A stretch of 64,000 nucleotides of DNA, taken from assembly GCA_934432725.1 (NCBI GenBank), contig CAKRZE010000009.1, positions 37,159 through 101,158 on the forward strand, given 5' to 3'. The notes below the pieces were generated by a model. It saw only the letters and a program-made list of their open reading frames with translations. It was not told the origin of the DNA and ran no database searches. Position numbers and translations under genes: made by a program. This stretch comes from an uncultured Eubacteriales bacterium (GTDB taxonomy: Bacteria > Bacillota > Clostridia > Oscillospirales > CAG-272). Position 1 is the first letter of the stretch, and every line of letters begins with the position of its first letter. Shown here piece by piece: positions 17,778-26,387 of the stretch.

Positions 17778-18377
17778 TTACCGCTTCGCCGCAAGCAGCC
17801 CGGCGTAATGCTCTCTCGCCCCGGCGACCTTTTTGACGTAATCGGCAGTCTCCCGGATCGGGATGTTCCGCAGAACGCCGTCCCCTGCTATTTCGGGATC
17901 ATCCAGCCATTTTCTGACACGGGAAGCCCCCGCGTTATACGCGGCATATGCTGTCTCCCAGCGTCCGAACTCCCCGTACAGATACGACAGAAGATAAGTC
18001 CCGTACCGGATGTTCCGCACAGGCTCGCATATTTCCCCTTCCTCTGCGTCTTCGCCGAGGCGCCATGCGATCCATGTGTAGGTGTCCGGCATCAGCTGCA
18101 TCAGTCCTCTGGCGCCGGCGTGCGAAACGGCATCCTGCCGAAAATTGCTTTCGGTCCGGATAACCGCATATATCACATCCTCCGGAACCCCGAATTCCGC
18201 AGCTGCAGCCTCGACCTGCTCCGAAAAATGACACGGATACAGATTCCGTTCGATTCTGTCTCCGATCGCATCGGACAGGCGAAAAGCGCCGTACACTGCC
18301 GCACACAGCAGAATGACCGCAGCCACAACTGCCGGTGCGGAGAGCCTTCTCCTCCGCTTTCTCTCCGAAGACCTCAC
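17778..18377 (-). CDS. Lytic transglycosylase, membrane-anchored
   Basis: This 199-residue enzyme has one N-terminal membrane segment (about residues 13-33) and a compact SLT domain outside. The catalytic glutamate lies in VIRTESNFRQDAVS, followed by GARGLMQLMP and AYNAG, the standard Slt70-type motifs. It cleaves peptidoglycan glycan strands. The start is GTG at 18377, supported by GGGGGG six bases before it. It follows coaE by 69 bases on the same strand, the usual Clostridia pairing. Confidence 0.9.
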   Translation of the reverse strand: MRSSERKRRRRLSAPAVVAAVILLCAAVYGAFRLSDAIGDRIERNLYPCHFSEQVEAAAAEFGVPEDVIYAVIRTESNFRQDAVSHAGARGLMQLMPDTYTWIAWRLGEDAEEGEICEPVRNIRYGTYLLSYLYGEFGRWETAYAAYNAGASRVRKWLDDPEIAGDGVLRNIPIRETADYVKKVAGAREHYAGLLAAKR

Positions 18378-18446
18378 CGGAATCCCCCCGCTTTCTTTCC
18401 ATCAACGCCGCACAGCCTCACATGCCGCAAGACAGCGGAAAAGCCG

Positions 18447-19082
18447 TCATCCCGGCAGTCCCAAGCCGCCTTTTCCGGCAGCGGCAATACCGAGCCGGTC
18501 AAGCACAGCATCGATCTGATCGGACAACGCGCCGTGCGAGCCATCCTCTCCATTATATATGATTTCATCGCACTTTTCAAGATAAAAAGCGTTGTTTTTT
18601 TGTGCGGCAAGCCTTTTTTCCGCAGTCTCCTCCGAAATACCGTCCCGTCTGACGATTCTTTGGATCCGGAGCCCGTCCGGTGCAACAACACCGATAACCG
18701 CATCGCACTCCCGATTAAATCCGCTCTCAAACAAAAGCGGCGCATCGATCACCGCCGCCGGATAGCCCTTTTCCCGGCACCGATCCAGCCACAGACGGCA
18801 TTCGCACAGAATATGGCGATGCGTGATCCGGTTCAGCATCCGCCTGCGGTTGGCATCCCTCATCACAAGCTCCGCCATATGCCGCCGGTCATAGGTTCCG
18901 TCCGGTAAAAGAATCTCACTGCCGAACGCATGTACAAGCTCATTCAGGCATCTGCTCTCCGGCATACAGACCGTGCGGGAAACCCGATCCGTATCCAGAA
19001 CCGGAATACCTCTTTCCTTCAGAAAGAAGGAAACATAGCCTTTTCCGGCTCCGCTTCCGCCGGTCAGTCCGATTACAGTCAC
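18447..19082 (-). CDS. coaE: Dephospho-CoA kinase
   Basis: This enzyme of about 211 residues phosphorylates dephospho-CoA, the last step of coenzyme A synthesis. The P-loop is GLTGGSGAGKG at the N-terminus; DAPLLFESG and the lid region with RRDGISEETAEKR match the family. I prefer the GTG at 19082 because AGGGAAGG lies nine bases upstream and the product then starts like other CoaE proteins; ATG at 19103 would add seven residues. The next gene, a lytic transglycosylase, is a frequent neighbour in Firmicutes. Confidence 0.92.
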   Translation of the reverse strand: MTVIGLTGGSGAGKGYVSFFLKERGIPVLDTDRVSRTVCMPESRCLNELVHAFGSEILLPDGTYDRRHMAELVMRDANRRRMLNRITHRHILCECRLWLDRCREKGYPAAVIDAPLLFESGFNRECDAVIGVVAPDGLRIQRIVRRDGISEETAEKRLAAQKNNAFYLEKCDEIIYNGEDGSHGALSDQIDAVLDRLGIAAAGKGGLGLPG

Positions 19083-19231
19083 GCAGAACAACCTTCCCTT
19101 CATACGCCTGCTTTCCCGTTCCTCTCCGAAAAGCCGGACAGCGCGGCAAAGCAGGCTCTGATCTATTGATTCCGTCCGCTTCCGGAAAAATGCCGTAATC
19201 CGCCCGGAGCCCCGATCCCGGGACCCCCGCC

Positions 19232-19807
19232 TCAGTCTCCGATTCCGGCACGGCGATTCAGCCCGCGCAGCAGCGGAACCAGCGGATAAACAAGCATACC
19301 CATGGCAAAATTCCCAACGCCGTGAACCGCATCAAAGGGCAGCCCGGACACGATCCATGCAAGGGTCTGCTTCCATGTCAGATGAAACAGGATTGCCTGC
19401 GCGGGCGCGTACAGCGTCCCGAACAGCATCCCGTGCAGAAAGCAGAGCGCAGGATACGCAAGCATGCAGAGGCGCTTCGGCATATTCCCGGGAAGCAGCA
19501 TTGCAGCTCCCCACAAAAGCGTCCAAAGATACAGGTACGGAAGCCACCATACGGAAAACCCCGCATAGAGACCGTTCAAAAACACATACAGATAGATCGG
19601 GATCAGTGCTTTTTTTCGGTAAACAACCGTCAAAAGCACCGTAAACATGGCGAGGGGATGCACATTCGGCAGCCCCTCCATCAAAAGCTTTCCGCAGAAC
19701 ATCATAACGCCGAACATGGCGAAAACCGTCATTTCCATGACCGTCAGACGTTTTCTGCGCCCCGGCTTCCGCTCTGCGGTGTCCTTACTTTGTCCGAACA
19801 AGCTCAT
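19232..19807 (-). CDS. ECF transporter S component (substrate-binding membrane protein)
   Basis: This 191-residue membrane protein has about six hydrophobic segments after a basic N-terminus (KPGRRKRLTVMEMTVFAMFG), the layout of energy-coupling-factor S components that capture vitamins. The ATG at 19807 overlaps the end of the DUF4430 gene, so the two are coupled. DUF4430 is related to the transcobalamin beta domain, which makes a cobalamin-like substrate plausible; this is inference from pairing. The ECF ATPases and T component are not in the window and are probably shared from elsewhere. Confidence 0.72.
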   Translation of the reverse strand: MSLFGQSKDTAERKPGRRKRLTVMEMTVFAMFGVMMFCGKLLMEGLPNVHPLAMFTVLLTVVYRKKALIPIYLYVFLNGLYAGFSVWWLPYLYLWTLLWGAAMLLPGNMPKRLCMLAYPALCFLHGMLFGTLYAPAQAILFHLTWKQTLAWIVSGLPFDAVHGVGNFAMGMLVYPLVPLLRGLNRRAGIGD

Positions 19808-20318
19808 ACCGGTCGCCGTCCGCAATTTCGGCGGAATCCACACCGACCGTCATGTATTCTCCGGCGCGAAGGAAGCTCCAATAGGTCTGGTCAATATCAT
19901 AATCTGCCGTCATACCGTTGACCTTTTTGACATAAAGACCGTACTGAGATGCTTCGCCCTCAATCAAATTCAGCTTTAAAAGCGCACTCCCCACCGTTGT
20001 CTCATCCGTGTGAACCGTCAGAACCACCGACCTATCTTCCGCCTGAACCGTTACATATATGGTTTTGGAGCCTTCGCCAAGCTCGGTATCCTTCCCATAT
20101 ACGGCATCCGCCCAGATTCCGGTCAGTGTTTCGGCAGCGTCCGATTCATCGGCTTTTGTTTCATTCGCGGCAGTTTCCGATGAAAGCGGAGACTTGGTAT
20201 CCTCGGCTACCGGTCCCGGTCCCCGAAAATCATCGTCCCGTCCGACACAGGCAGAAAGCGACAGTACGCAGACCAGAGCTGCGCACAGACAAAGGATTCT
20301 CTTCCGGATCATATTCAT
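19785..20318 (-). CDS. DUF4430-type lipoprotein
   Basis: This 177-residue protein has a lipoprotein signal (LVCVLSLSAC) and a flexible acidic stretch to about residue 70. A DUF4430-like domain follows, with VVLTVHTDETTVGSALLKL and a closing YWSFLRAGEYMTVGVD. In this family the domain resembles the C-terminal domain of transcobalamin, and its genes often sit beside ECF S components. It is likely anchored outside the membrane as a substrate-capture partner of the following gene. Confidence 0.8.
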   Translation of the reverse strand: MNMIRKRILCLCAALVCVLSLSACVGRDDDFRGPGPVAEDTKSPLSSETAANETKADESDAAETLTGIWADAVYGKDTELGEGSKTIYVTVQAEDRSVVLTVHTDETTVGSALLKLNLIEGEASQYGLYVKKVNGMTADYDIDQTYWSFLRAGEYMTVGVDSAEIADGDRYELVRTK

Positions 20319-20527
20319 AGTTTTTTCTTCATCCTTTCTTTATATCATTCCGCCCGCCGCAAGCAGGCAGGAGAAAGCGTGTTCACTCTATCATTCCGAG
20401 AGTGAAATGACTGCCGTCACACCGATAACGGCTCTTTCGGAAAAACCGCACAGCAAGCCCTTCATCCCGCGGCAGCAGGCTTGCCCCGCGGCAGCAGCGG
20501 CAAATCGGTTTTCAGGCATGCAAGCCG

Positions 20528-20832
20528 AAAGCGCCGCGCCGGGACTGCCAAGCCCCGGAAAGCTCCGGCGGAGGATTTTCCGTGCGTATGATACCGCAAA
20601 TTTAAGCAAGACTCCATGAATTTGACGGCAACGCCGGCAAATTCGCAAAATGCGGCAAATCAGCTTCACCCGTCAGGTAAATTTTATACCGCATTATTAT
20701 ACCATGAAGCAAAAATGTGTGCTTGCACAAACATTTTTGCGAAGCCGTCAATGCCGCAGCCGTGCGAAGCACGGGGAGGCGCCAGCCGCGAAGGGATGCC
20801 CGGCAGCCCTTCCTGCGGTTATTATACCACAA
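20528..20832. repeat. Mosaic intergenic repeat, copy 2 (modules C, B and A)
   Basis: In order: a decayed module C (GCGCCGCGCCGGGACTG with a GAGGATTTTCCG arm), module B (20590-20665, related to the 108-base units near 26 kb), and module A with the stem GCAAAAATGT/ACATTTTTGC (20709-20740). A further GC-rich segment ends with TTATTATACCACAAAG at about 20830. Open frames across it are unlike any known protein. This copy shows that the modules combine in different orders. Confidence 0.72.
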
Positions 20833-20912
20833 AGAACTCCGGTATGTCAATGCCCGCGCCCGCACCCCTTTCTCTCCGCAAAGCTGCCGTTGATGCAGAA
20901 GCGAAGGAATAT

Positions 20913-20982
20913 AAAAAGGGCGATCAAGCTTGTTATCATCCGCCTGCACCACACTGTCACATAACGGAAACGCCTGATCGCC
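20913..20982 (-). terminator. Possible terminator or structured 3' element after the oxidoreductase gene
   Basis: GGCGATCA and TGATCGCC form an 8-bp stem around a 48-base interior that can fold further. On the minus strand it is followed by CTTTTTAT. The loop is long for a simple terminator. No gene was found between here and 21212. Confidence 0.35.
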
Positions 20983-21211
20983 ACAGGTATAAAAGCACAA
21001 AACAAAGGACACCTTAAAAACCGCTTCCGCGCAGGGCGGTCAGACCGACACCTCCCGCAGTGCGGAAGCGCTCTGCCGGCGTCCCCTCCCGCCGCGGCAT
21101 TTCGCTATTCTGAAAAGCCGCAGCACAGGCAGCTCCGTTCCGCTCCCTGCGGTTCCTTCAAACGGAGTAGAACCAGGTCAAAAGCACCTTGCCTTCCGGT
21201 ATGCGCCGACC

Positions 21212-22426
21212 TTACGGCAGCATACCCTCCAGCTCCGCTTCTGCCTGAAGCGCATCTCTTTCCGCATCCTGCTTCTCGCTCTGTTCCTTTTCCTTTTGCT
21301 CCCTCTCCTCTTCCTCCGGGTCCGGAATCGGACGGGGCATCGGCTCTCCGCGCAGATACGGCGTCTGTATCCGGACAGGAGTTCCCGCATCCGCCGAGTC
21401 GCGGATTGCCTCCAAAACCTCCTGCACATGCAGTGCAGGCTGCAAGAGCATACGCGGCTCCCTGCCCTCCGAGATCGCATCCGCCATTTCCCACAGTCCC
21501 AAGCCGGTGGGCTCATACTGATGCTCATACGCCTTCATAGAGACAATTCTGCCATCGGGAGAACCCACCTCGATGTAAAGCCTGACCGGCGAAATCCCGA
21601 GACACGGATTCTGCACCGAAAGCGTCCCTTTTGTTCCGTATATTTCAAGCCCGGGATGACAATGCATAAAAACATCGCAGGAGGTCTGAAGAGAAGCAAT
21701 CACATCATGATCAAAGAGAAGCGATGCCTGAACCGTAGTAAAGGAGTTCAGCCGGATCAGCTTTCCGTACTGCATGCTTGCCGAGGTAATCAGTCTGTTC
21801 TGCCGCCTCAGTCTGCCGGCAGCAGAAACGCTCCTGACACTTCCCAGCAGGTAAGCCAGCTCCGAGACAAGCAGTTCGCCCCATTCCCAAAGAGGTCCGT
21901 TGCCGTTTTGATAACAGCCATCCGGATCAAAATGCCACTGCTCATAGCCGGAATCCCCGATAAATGCAGCCGCCCCGGTAATTTCTCCGATCAGACCGCT
22001 GTCAATGATCCGGCGGCAGGTCTGAACAGACGGTGCCAGAATAAAATCCGGACCGCTGCAGAAGCAGGGCGAAGCTTTTGCCCCGGAGGTCTGGCTGTCC
22101 AAAGCCCTTGCAGTCTGAAGATCCGGCGCCAGAAGCCTGTCCGCATACACATGCTTTCCGGCACGCAGCGCACGTTCTGTCACATCGATCTGCCCGGAGC
22201 GTCCCTCCAGATTCAGAACAATCGATATTTTCGGATCCTCCAGCAGCTGGTCCACCGTGCGGTATACTTCGGGGATCTGATACAGCTCCTGCAGCGTCTG
22301 CACGGAATACCCCGGCTGTTCGCAGATCGCGGCAACCTTCAGATTTTTAAAATGATATTGCAGATTGTGCAAATAGGCTTCGCAGCGGTCAAGGGGTCCC
22401 ACAATTCCGATCCTTGTAATTTTCAT
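21212..22426 (-). CDS. Gfo/Idh/MocA family oxidoreductase
   Basis: This 404-residue protein has an N-terminal Rossmann segment (ITRIGIVGPLDRCEAYL) and the family's second domain; the usual GxGxxG is relaxed to GPLDRC. The central EKP-type motif is not clear (ALRAGKHVYADRLLAPD instead), so the catalytic lysine may be replaced and activity is uncertain. The last 40 residues are a charged Glu/Lys/Gln tail not typical of the family. Substrate unknown, probably a sugar or inositol derivative. It is a single gene with its own promoter about 240 bases upstream. Confidence 0.75.
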   Translation of the reverse strand: MKITRIGIVGPLDRCEAYLHNLQYHFKNLKVAAICEQPGYSVQTLQELYQIPEVYRTVDQLLEDPKISIVLNLEGRSGQIDVTERALRAGKHVYADRLLAPDLQTARALDSQTSGAKASPCFCSGPDFILAPSVQTCRRIIDSGLIGEITGAAAFIGDSGYEQWHFDPDGCYQNGNGPLWEWGELLVSELAYLLGSVRSVSAAGRLRRQNRLITSASMQYGKLIRLNSFTTVQASLLFDHDVIASLQTSCDVFMHCHPGLEIYGTKGTLSVQNPCLGISPVRLYIEVGSPDGRIVSMKAYEHQYEPTGLGLWEMADAISEGREPRMLLQPALHVQEVLEAIRDSADAGTPVRIQTPYLRGEPMPRPIPDPEEEEREQKEKEQSEKQDAERDALQAEAELEGMLP

Positions 22427-22664
22427 ACTAAATCAAACACTTCTTTCCTTCCGGAACGTATCCTTTTATCAAAAACGGGCAGAGACGTTGCAAAAGAATA
22501 CTGAATGCAGGCAGCAGCGCATATTGTCCCATGGATTTCAAAAAGCCTCCGGACAGGACCGCCGACTCCTGCTGAAGCACGGCATGCCGTACCGATCGCC
22601 GGAAAACAGCCTGCCCCGTGAGGAATCCGGCGTCTCCTGTCACGCCCTCCCGTCTCTTGGACAC

Positions 22665-22693
22665 AGTATATCACGTTTTCCCATATTTTGCAA
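22665..22693 (-). promoter_or_regulatory. Promoter of the oxidoreductase gene
   Basis: On the minus strand TTGCAA, 17 bases, TATACT. This predicts a leader of about 230 bases before the ATG at 22426; the leader holds no recognised riboswitch. Confidence 0.55.
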
Positions 22694-22971
22694 GAAGATT
22701 TCCGGATAAAATTTCCATAACTTTCACTCCGGGAAAAACCGCCTTCCCCGAAAGAGACAGCCCCCGCCGCAAAGGGTGCAACTATGCACGGATCCGGAGC
22801 GGATTCACTGTCTTTTCCGACAGTAAATGCCGCAAAGCACGGACAGCGGACTGCTCCGGCTTTTCCGGTGCCCGGCATTTTCATCCTGCTCTTGTGTTTT
22901 TTGTTCAGGAGCTTGTTTTCAGGATATTCAGGGAGATTTACATTTAATTTCATAATTTTTCAAATAAATAC

Positions 22972-23000
22972 TTGAAAATCAAGGGGATTTATGGTAAAAT
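22972..23000 (+). promoter_or_regulatory. Promoter of the 23-kb sigma factor gene
   Basis: TTGAAA, 17 bases, TAAAAT. The start codon is at 23181, so the leader is about 175 bases. The 22427-23180 gap is otherwise the divergent control region of two genes. Confidence 0.65.
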
Positions 23001-23180
23001 TGAGAAAAGAAATCAATATTTTATAAAATGATACACATCGAAATCAAAGAAGTACATGCCATAACGCAAACCGATCCTCTGTTCTCCGAAAAAAGCGCAG
23101 CCTTCATGGTCTTTGGCACGCTCGTCATTCCGTTCAATTCACCCCGCTGTCTTTTCACAGCCGTCTAAAAGGAGAAACCG

Positions 23181-23732
23181 ATGCTGACATACCTGAATTT
23201 GATCGATACCACCGAGGATCGTGATAAGTTCCGGCATATTTATGAAAAATACAGTCAGAGCATGCTGAAAACGGCGTATTCCATTCTGGGAGATTACCAC
23301 GAAGCAGAGGATGCCGTCCAGAATGCCCTCTTTTCCGTTGCAAGACATCTGAACGAAATCAAGGACCCCGATTCGGACAGAACTGCCGGATATCTGATGG
23401 TAAATGCGAAAAACGCCGCCATTGATATTCTGACAAAAAGAACCAAATTTCTGGAGCTGGACTGTGAGATACCGGACGAAGGCGGAGAAGAACGCCTTCT
23501 GGAGCAGCTGTGCGTGAAAGAAACCTTTGAAAAAGTCATTGAGATCATTCAGAATCTTCATCCGATATACCGTCCTGTGCTGTATCTGCATTATGTGGAA
23601 AACAAATCCGCCCGCGAAATAGCAGACGAGCTGCACCGGAATCTGAAAACGGTGCAGCATCAGCTCTCCAAGGGACGCCAGCTGTTGATCAAATTGATCG
23701 AAAAGGAGCTTACAGCAGATGAAAGATCATAA
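23181..23732 (+). CDS. Sigma-70 family RNA polymerase sigma factor (ECF-like)
   Basis: This 183-residue protein has the two-domain layout of ECF sigma factors. Region 2 shows AYSILGDYHEAEDAVQNALFSV near residue 35 and region 4 shows PVLYLHYVENKSAREIADEL with a helix-turn-helix to the C-terminus. AAAGGAG lies before the ATG. Its last 14 bases overlap a small gene that looks like the start of a membrane-bound anti-sigma factor, now truncated, so the sigma factor may be unrestrained or silent. Targets are unknown. Confidence 0.88.
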   Translation: MLTYLNLIDTTEDRDKFRHIYEKYSQSMLKTAYSILGDYHEAEDAVQNALFSVARHLNEIKDPDSDRTAGYLMVNAKNAAIDILTKRTKFLELDCEIPDEGGEERLLEQLCVKETFEKVIEIIQNLHPIYRPVLYLHYVENKSAREIADELHRNLKTVQHQLSKGRQLLIKLIEKELTADERS

Positions 23733-23889
23733 ATTCTCCATTGCGGATGCATTTCTGGAGGCAGAGCTGCGGGATTATCACTCGCTCAGCAAGGAGCAGC
23801 CCATTGTTCCGTCCGAAACATTCAAAAGGTCCGTAAAGCGATTATTCTCCGCGCGTCCCTCCGTTTTTTTCAGAGGTCTGCGGCACTGA
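23719..23889 (+). pseudogene. Truncated anti-sigma factor
   Basis: The gene overlaps the sigma gene by 14 bases and encodes 56 residues (MKDHKFSIADAFLEAELRDY to SVFFRGLRH), a cytoplasmic head like those of anti-sigma factors. It stops exactly where a membrane helix is expected. Shifting one frame at about 23882 gives ALTAVLPLCIGFLTRCG, a good membrane segment, so a frameshift is likely. Even the shifted frame soon runs into a terminator at 23957 and no extracellular domain is left. It could also be an intact soluble remnant protein. Confidence 0.6.
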
Positions 23890-23956
23890 CGGCAGTGCTG
23901 CCTCTCTGCATCGGCTTCCTTACGCGCTGCGGATTGCCCTTTACCGAAAATCACAG

Positions 23957-23993
23957 AAGCTCCTCTGTTTCCGTTCGGAACAGGGGAGCTTTT
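23957..23993 (+). terminator. Terminator after the sigma factor pair
   Basis: AAGCTCC-CTGTT paired with AACAG-GGAGCTT around a GTTC loop, followed by TTTT. Confidence 0.7.
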
Positions 23994-24170
23994 ATCCGTT
24001 TTTCATGTTTCAAGCAAACTCAGTCCATGAAGGGCGCCTCCGGAATTCCGCGCGCCGGCACAAAAGATTTTTCCCGAAGCGCTTCAGACATTTTATGAAG
24101 GCGTCTCCATCCACGGTCTTTCCCCGCAGAAAGAAGGAGCCGCACCGTCATAAACCGGAAAAGCCGATTC

Positions 24171-24659
24171 TCAAAGCGGAACAGTCTCAACCGGATTTCC
24201 GTGCTCCCGGATCACGCCAAGCAGATCTGCGGTCTTCAGCCAGACGGTCGCCGTGTTGTCATTCGGGTGAACGCCGATCAGACCCGACCCCTTCAAAAAA
24301 TCGGCGTCAATCCATACCTGCACCCTCTTTTCCCGGTCGTTCAGAATACCGAGCGGCGTGACAGAACCCGGAATCAGCTGCATCATATCCCAAAGCTCCT
24401 GCGGGGAAGCAAAGCTGAGCGGTCTTGTCCCGTGCTGTTTCCGGAACTCCTTCAGATCCACCCGTTTGTCTCCCCTGACCGTAATCAGACAATACATTCT
24501 TTTCCTGTCATCGCGGACAAACAGATTTTTTGCATCGGCTTCCGGATACGGAATATCAATCCGCCCGAGCTCCTCCATATTGAATACCGCCTCATGCTCC
24601 GTCACCTCATAGGAGATGCCCTTCTCATCCAAAAAGCGGTAGATATCCTGTTTATTCAT
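24171..24659 (-). CDS. YbaK/ProXp-type aminoacyl-tRNA deacylase
   Basis: This protein of 162 residues has the YbaK fold; relatives clear mischarged tRNA such as Ala-tRNA(Pro). Visible landmarks are YEVTEHEAVFNMEEL, AKNLFVRDDRKRMYCLIT with the conserved lysine, FASPQELW, and the closing PLGILNDREKRVQVWID and HPNDNTATVWL. This pattern is closest to ProXp-ala (PrdX). The ATG at 24659 is set by GGAGAAGAGT just upstream. A 7-bp hairpin stands directly before the ribosome binding site. Confidence 0.87.
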   Translation of the reverse strand: MNKQDIYRFLDEKGISYEVTEHEAVFNMEELGRIDIPYPEADAKNLFVRDDRKRMYCLITVRGDKRVDLKEFRKQHGTRPLSFASPQELWDMMQLIPGSVTPLGILNDREKRVQVWIDADFLKGSGLIGVHPNDNTATVWLKTADLLGVIREHGNPVETVPL

Positions 24660-24691
24660 ACTCTTCTCCGTTCCGGCGCCAACAGCACCGG
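24660..24691 (-). promoter_or_regulatory. Hairpin-plus-RBS leader, YbaK-type gene
   Basis: On the minus strand CCGGTGC-TGTTG-GCGCCGG (24673-24691) is followed by AACGGAGAAGAGT and the ATG. The sequence after the hairpin resembles the GAATGGAG element before the CDF and GH36 genes. Confidence 0.45.
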
Positions 24692-25233
24692 CATATAAGG
24701 AATCTGCAAAGCCCCGGTCTGCCGAAAATCTTACGGTCTTCGGAATGGTTTTTTTCCAAAATGCTCTGATCTCCGCCGGGCATCCTTTGCGCAATGCCAA
24801 GCCGGAATCTTCATCCGAAGGTCCGAAGTTGCCGCGCGTCACAAAGCCGCAAAAATCCCGTATGCCGTGCGGAACAATCCGTCCGGAAAGCGCACCGGCA
24901 TCATCTGTATTCCTCCGCCGTGCAGAATCCGATTGCGTCTCCGCCAAAAAAGCAGATTCTCCCGCAGCCAAAAAGCACGCGCAAAGCCTCCCCTACCGCC
25001 GAAAGTCATTTGACAACAGCGCTTTGAAGAACGCAGAGGTCCCCCCTTGTGCACATGCAGGCAGAAGGCAAAGCGTTAAACAAAAAAGAATCCGTCCCTC
25101 CAGCCGATGTTCACACGCAGACAGAAAACGGAGTCATTCCGCAGAAACACCCGGCGTCCCGCGCCATTGCCGTTTCGCACGCGGAAGGACCGCATACCGT
25201 GCTTTCGGCGGGACAGACCTCCGCATGCGGATT
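24692..25233. other. Gap between the YbaK-type and nrdR genes
   Basis: About 540 bases with long open frames in several phases but no recognisable protein, tRNA or repeat module. It should contain the nrdR terminator, which I could not place with confidence. Confidence 0.4.
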
Positions 25234-25743
25234 TCAGCCTTTCCCGCGCCGCAGTACGCTGACGCTTTCCGCTTCTCCGTGCAGCTTCTGACGGACCAGC
25301 GTATTCAGCTCCTCCATAAACGTGTCAATATCCTTGAATTCCCTGTAAACCGAGGCAAACCGCACATAGGAAACCTCGTCCAGCTTTTTCAGCTTTTCCA
25401 TCACCATACAGCCTATTTCACGCGAGTGAATCTCGGTTTTCAGAGAATTCTTCAGTTCCGTTTCTATTTCGCTGACCGCCACATCAAGCTGCTGCCGCGT
25501 AACCGGGCGCTTATAGCACGCCTGCAAAAGTCCGACCATGATCTTATTCCGGTCAAAAATCTGCAAAGAATTATCCTTTTTGATCACAACAAGCGGTGCC
25601 GATTCTCCCACCTCATAGGTTTCATAGGTGGTAAACCGTTTTCCGCACGCAAGGCATTCACGGCGGCGCCGGATACTGGAATTATCCGACGGACGCGAAT
25701 CGATTACCTTGCTGTCATCAAAACCGCATACAGGACACTTCAT
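25234..25743 (-). CDS. nrdR: Transcriptional repressor NrdR
   Basis: This 169-residue regulator binds NrdR boxes and represses ribonucleotide reductase genes. The N-terminal zinc ribbon has MKCPVC and CLACGKRF (two CxxC pairs), and RRRREC is the usual DNA-contact stretch. An ATP-cone domain follows (PLVVIKKDNSLQIFDRNKI onward). Length and order are standard; the C-terminus runs about 15 residues longer than usual. GAGGAGAGGG lies before the ATG. No NrdR box was found nearby. Confidence 0.95.
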   Translation of the reverse strand: MKCPVCGFDDSKVIDSRPSDNSSIRRRRECLACGKRFTTYETYEVGESAPLVVIKKDNSLQIFDRNKIMVGLLQACYKRPVTRQQLDVAVSEIETELKNSLKTEIHSREIGCMVMEKLKKLDEVSYVRFASVYREFKDIDTFMEELNTLVRQKLHGEAESVSVLRRGKG

Positions 25744-25875
25744 GACTATTCCCTCTCCTCTCGGGTATTGCATCCAATGTATGAAACACAAAGCTGCAGC
25801 AGCCCGGGAGAAGCATCTCCCAAAGTCTCCGCCAGCCCTGTTTTTCACAAAACGATGATTTATTATTGTACTACA

Positions 25876-26199
25876 AAAAATTTAAGCCAAACATCATGGA
25901 TTTGCCGGTGAAAGCGGCAAATTCGCAGAATGCGGCAGCTTCGCAAAGCCTCCCGGGAAAATGTCATCCGCATTTATCCTGCTGCAAATTCAAGCAAAAC
26001 GTCAGGAATTTGCCGGTGAAAGCGGCAAATTCGCAGAATGCGGCAGCTTCGCAAAGCCTCCCGGGAAAATGTCATCCGCATTTATCCTGCTGCAAATTCA
26101 AGCAAAACGTCAGGAATTTGCCGGTGAAAGCGGCAAATTCGCAGAATGCGGCAGCTTCGCAAAGCCTCCCGGGAAAATGTTATCCGCATTTATTGTACC
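25876..26199. repeat. Three tandem 108-base repeats between nrdR and ldh
   Basis: Units start at 25876, 25984 and 26092. Units two and three are identical except for a few bases at the end; unit one is diverged in its first 30 bases. Each carries a hairpin, ATTTGCC-GGTGAAAGC-GGCAAAT. The unit is the module B of the dispersed repeat at 20.6 kb. Because 108 is divisible by three the array is open in two frames, but the predicted peptides resemble no protein and have no ribosome binding site. Confidence 0.85.
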
Positions 26200-26387
26200 A
26201 TGTTTTTCCCGGAATGTAAAGAGTCAGAACGGCATTTTGCGCAAAACCGGTGCCGTGCCGGCTTCCAAAAACAGTATTGCAGCCCCCAAAACCGGGTATA
26301 CTTCGGAAAGAAAGCCGCAGCCATGCGCGGAATTCCATACCGCGGCGAAAAAAAGGCGGCTTCCGAACGGAAAGGAGCTTGACAATC

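Noticed and set aside
20319..20600. Cobalamin riboswitch upstream of the DUF4430 gene
   Set aside because: The conserved core elements of that riboswitch class are not visible; only short unrelated hairpins are present.
22423..22953. 176-codon minus-strand frame before the oxidoreductase gene
   Set aside because: It spans the predicted promoter of that gene and its product resembles nothing known.
25876..26199. CRISPR array
   Set aside because: The whole 108-base unit is repeated without distinct spacers, and no cas genes are near.
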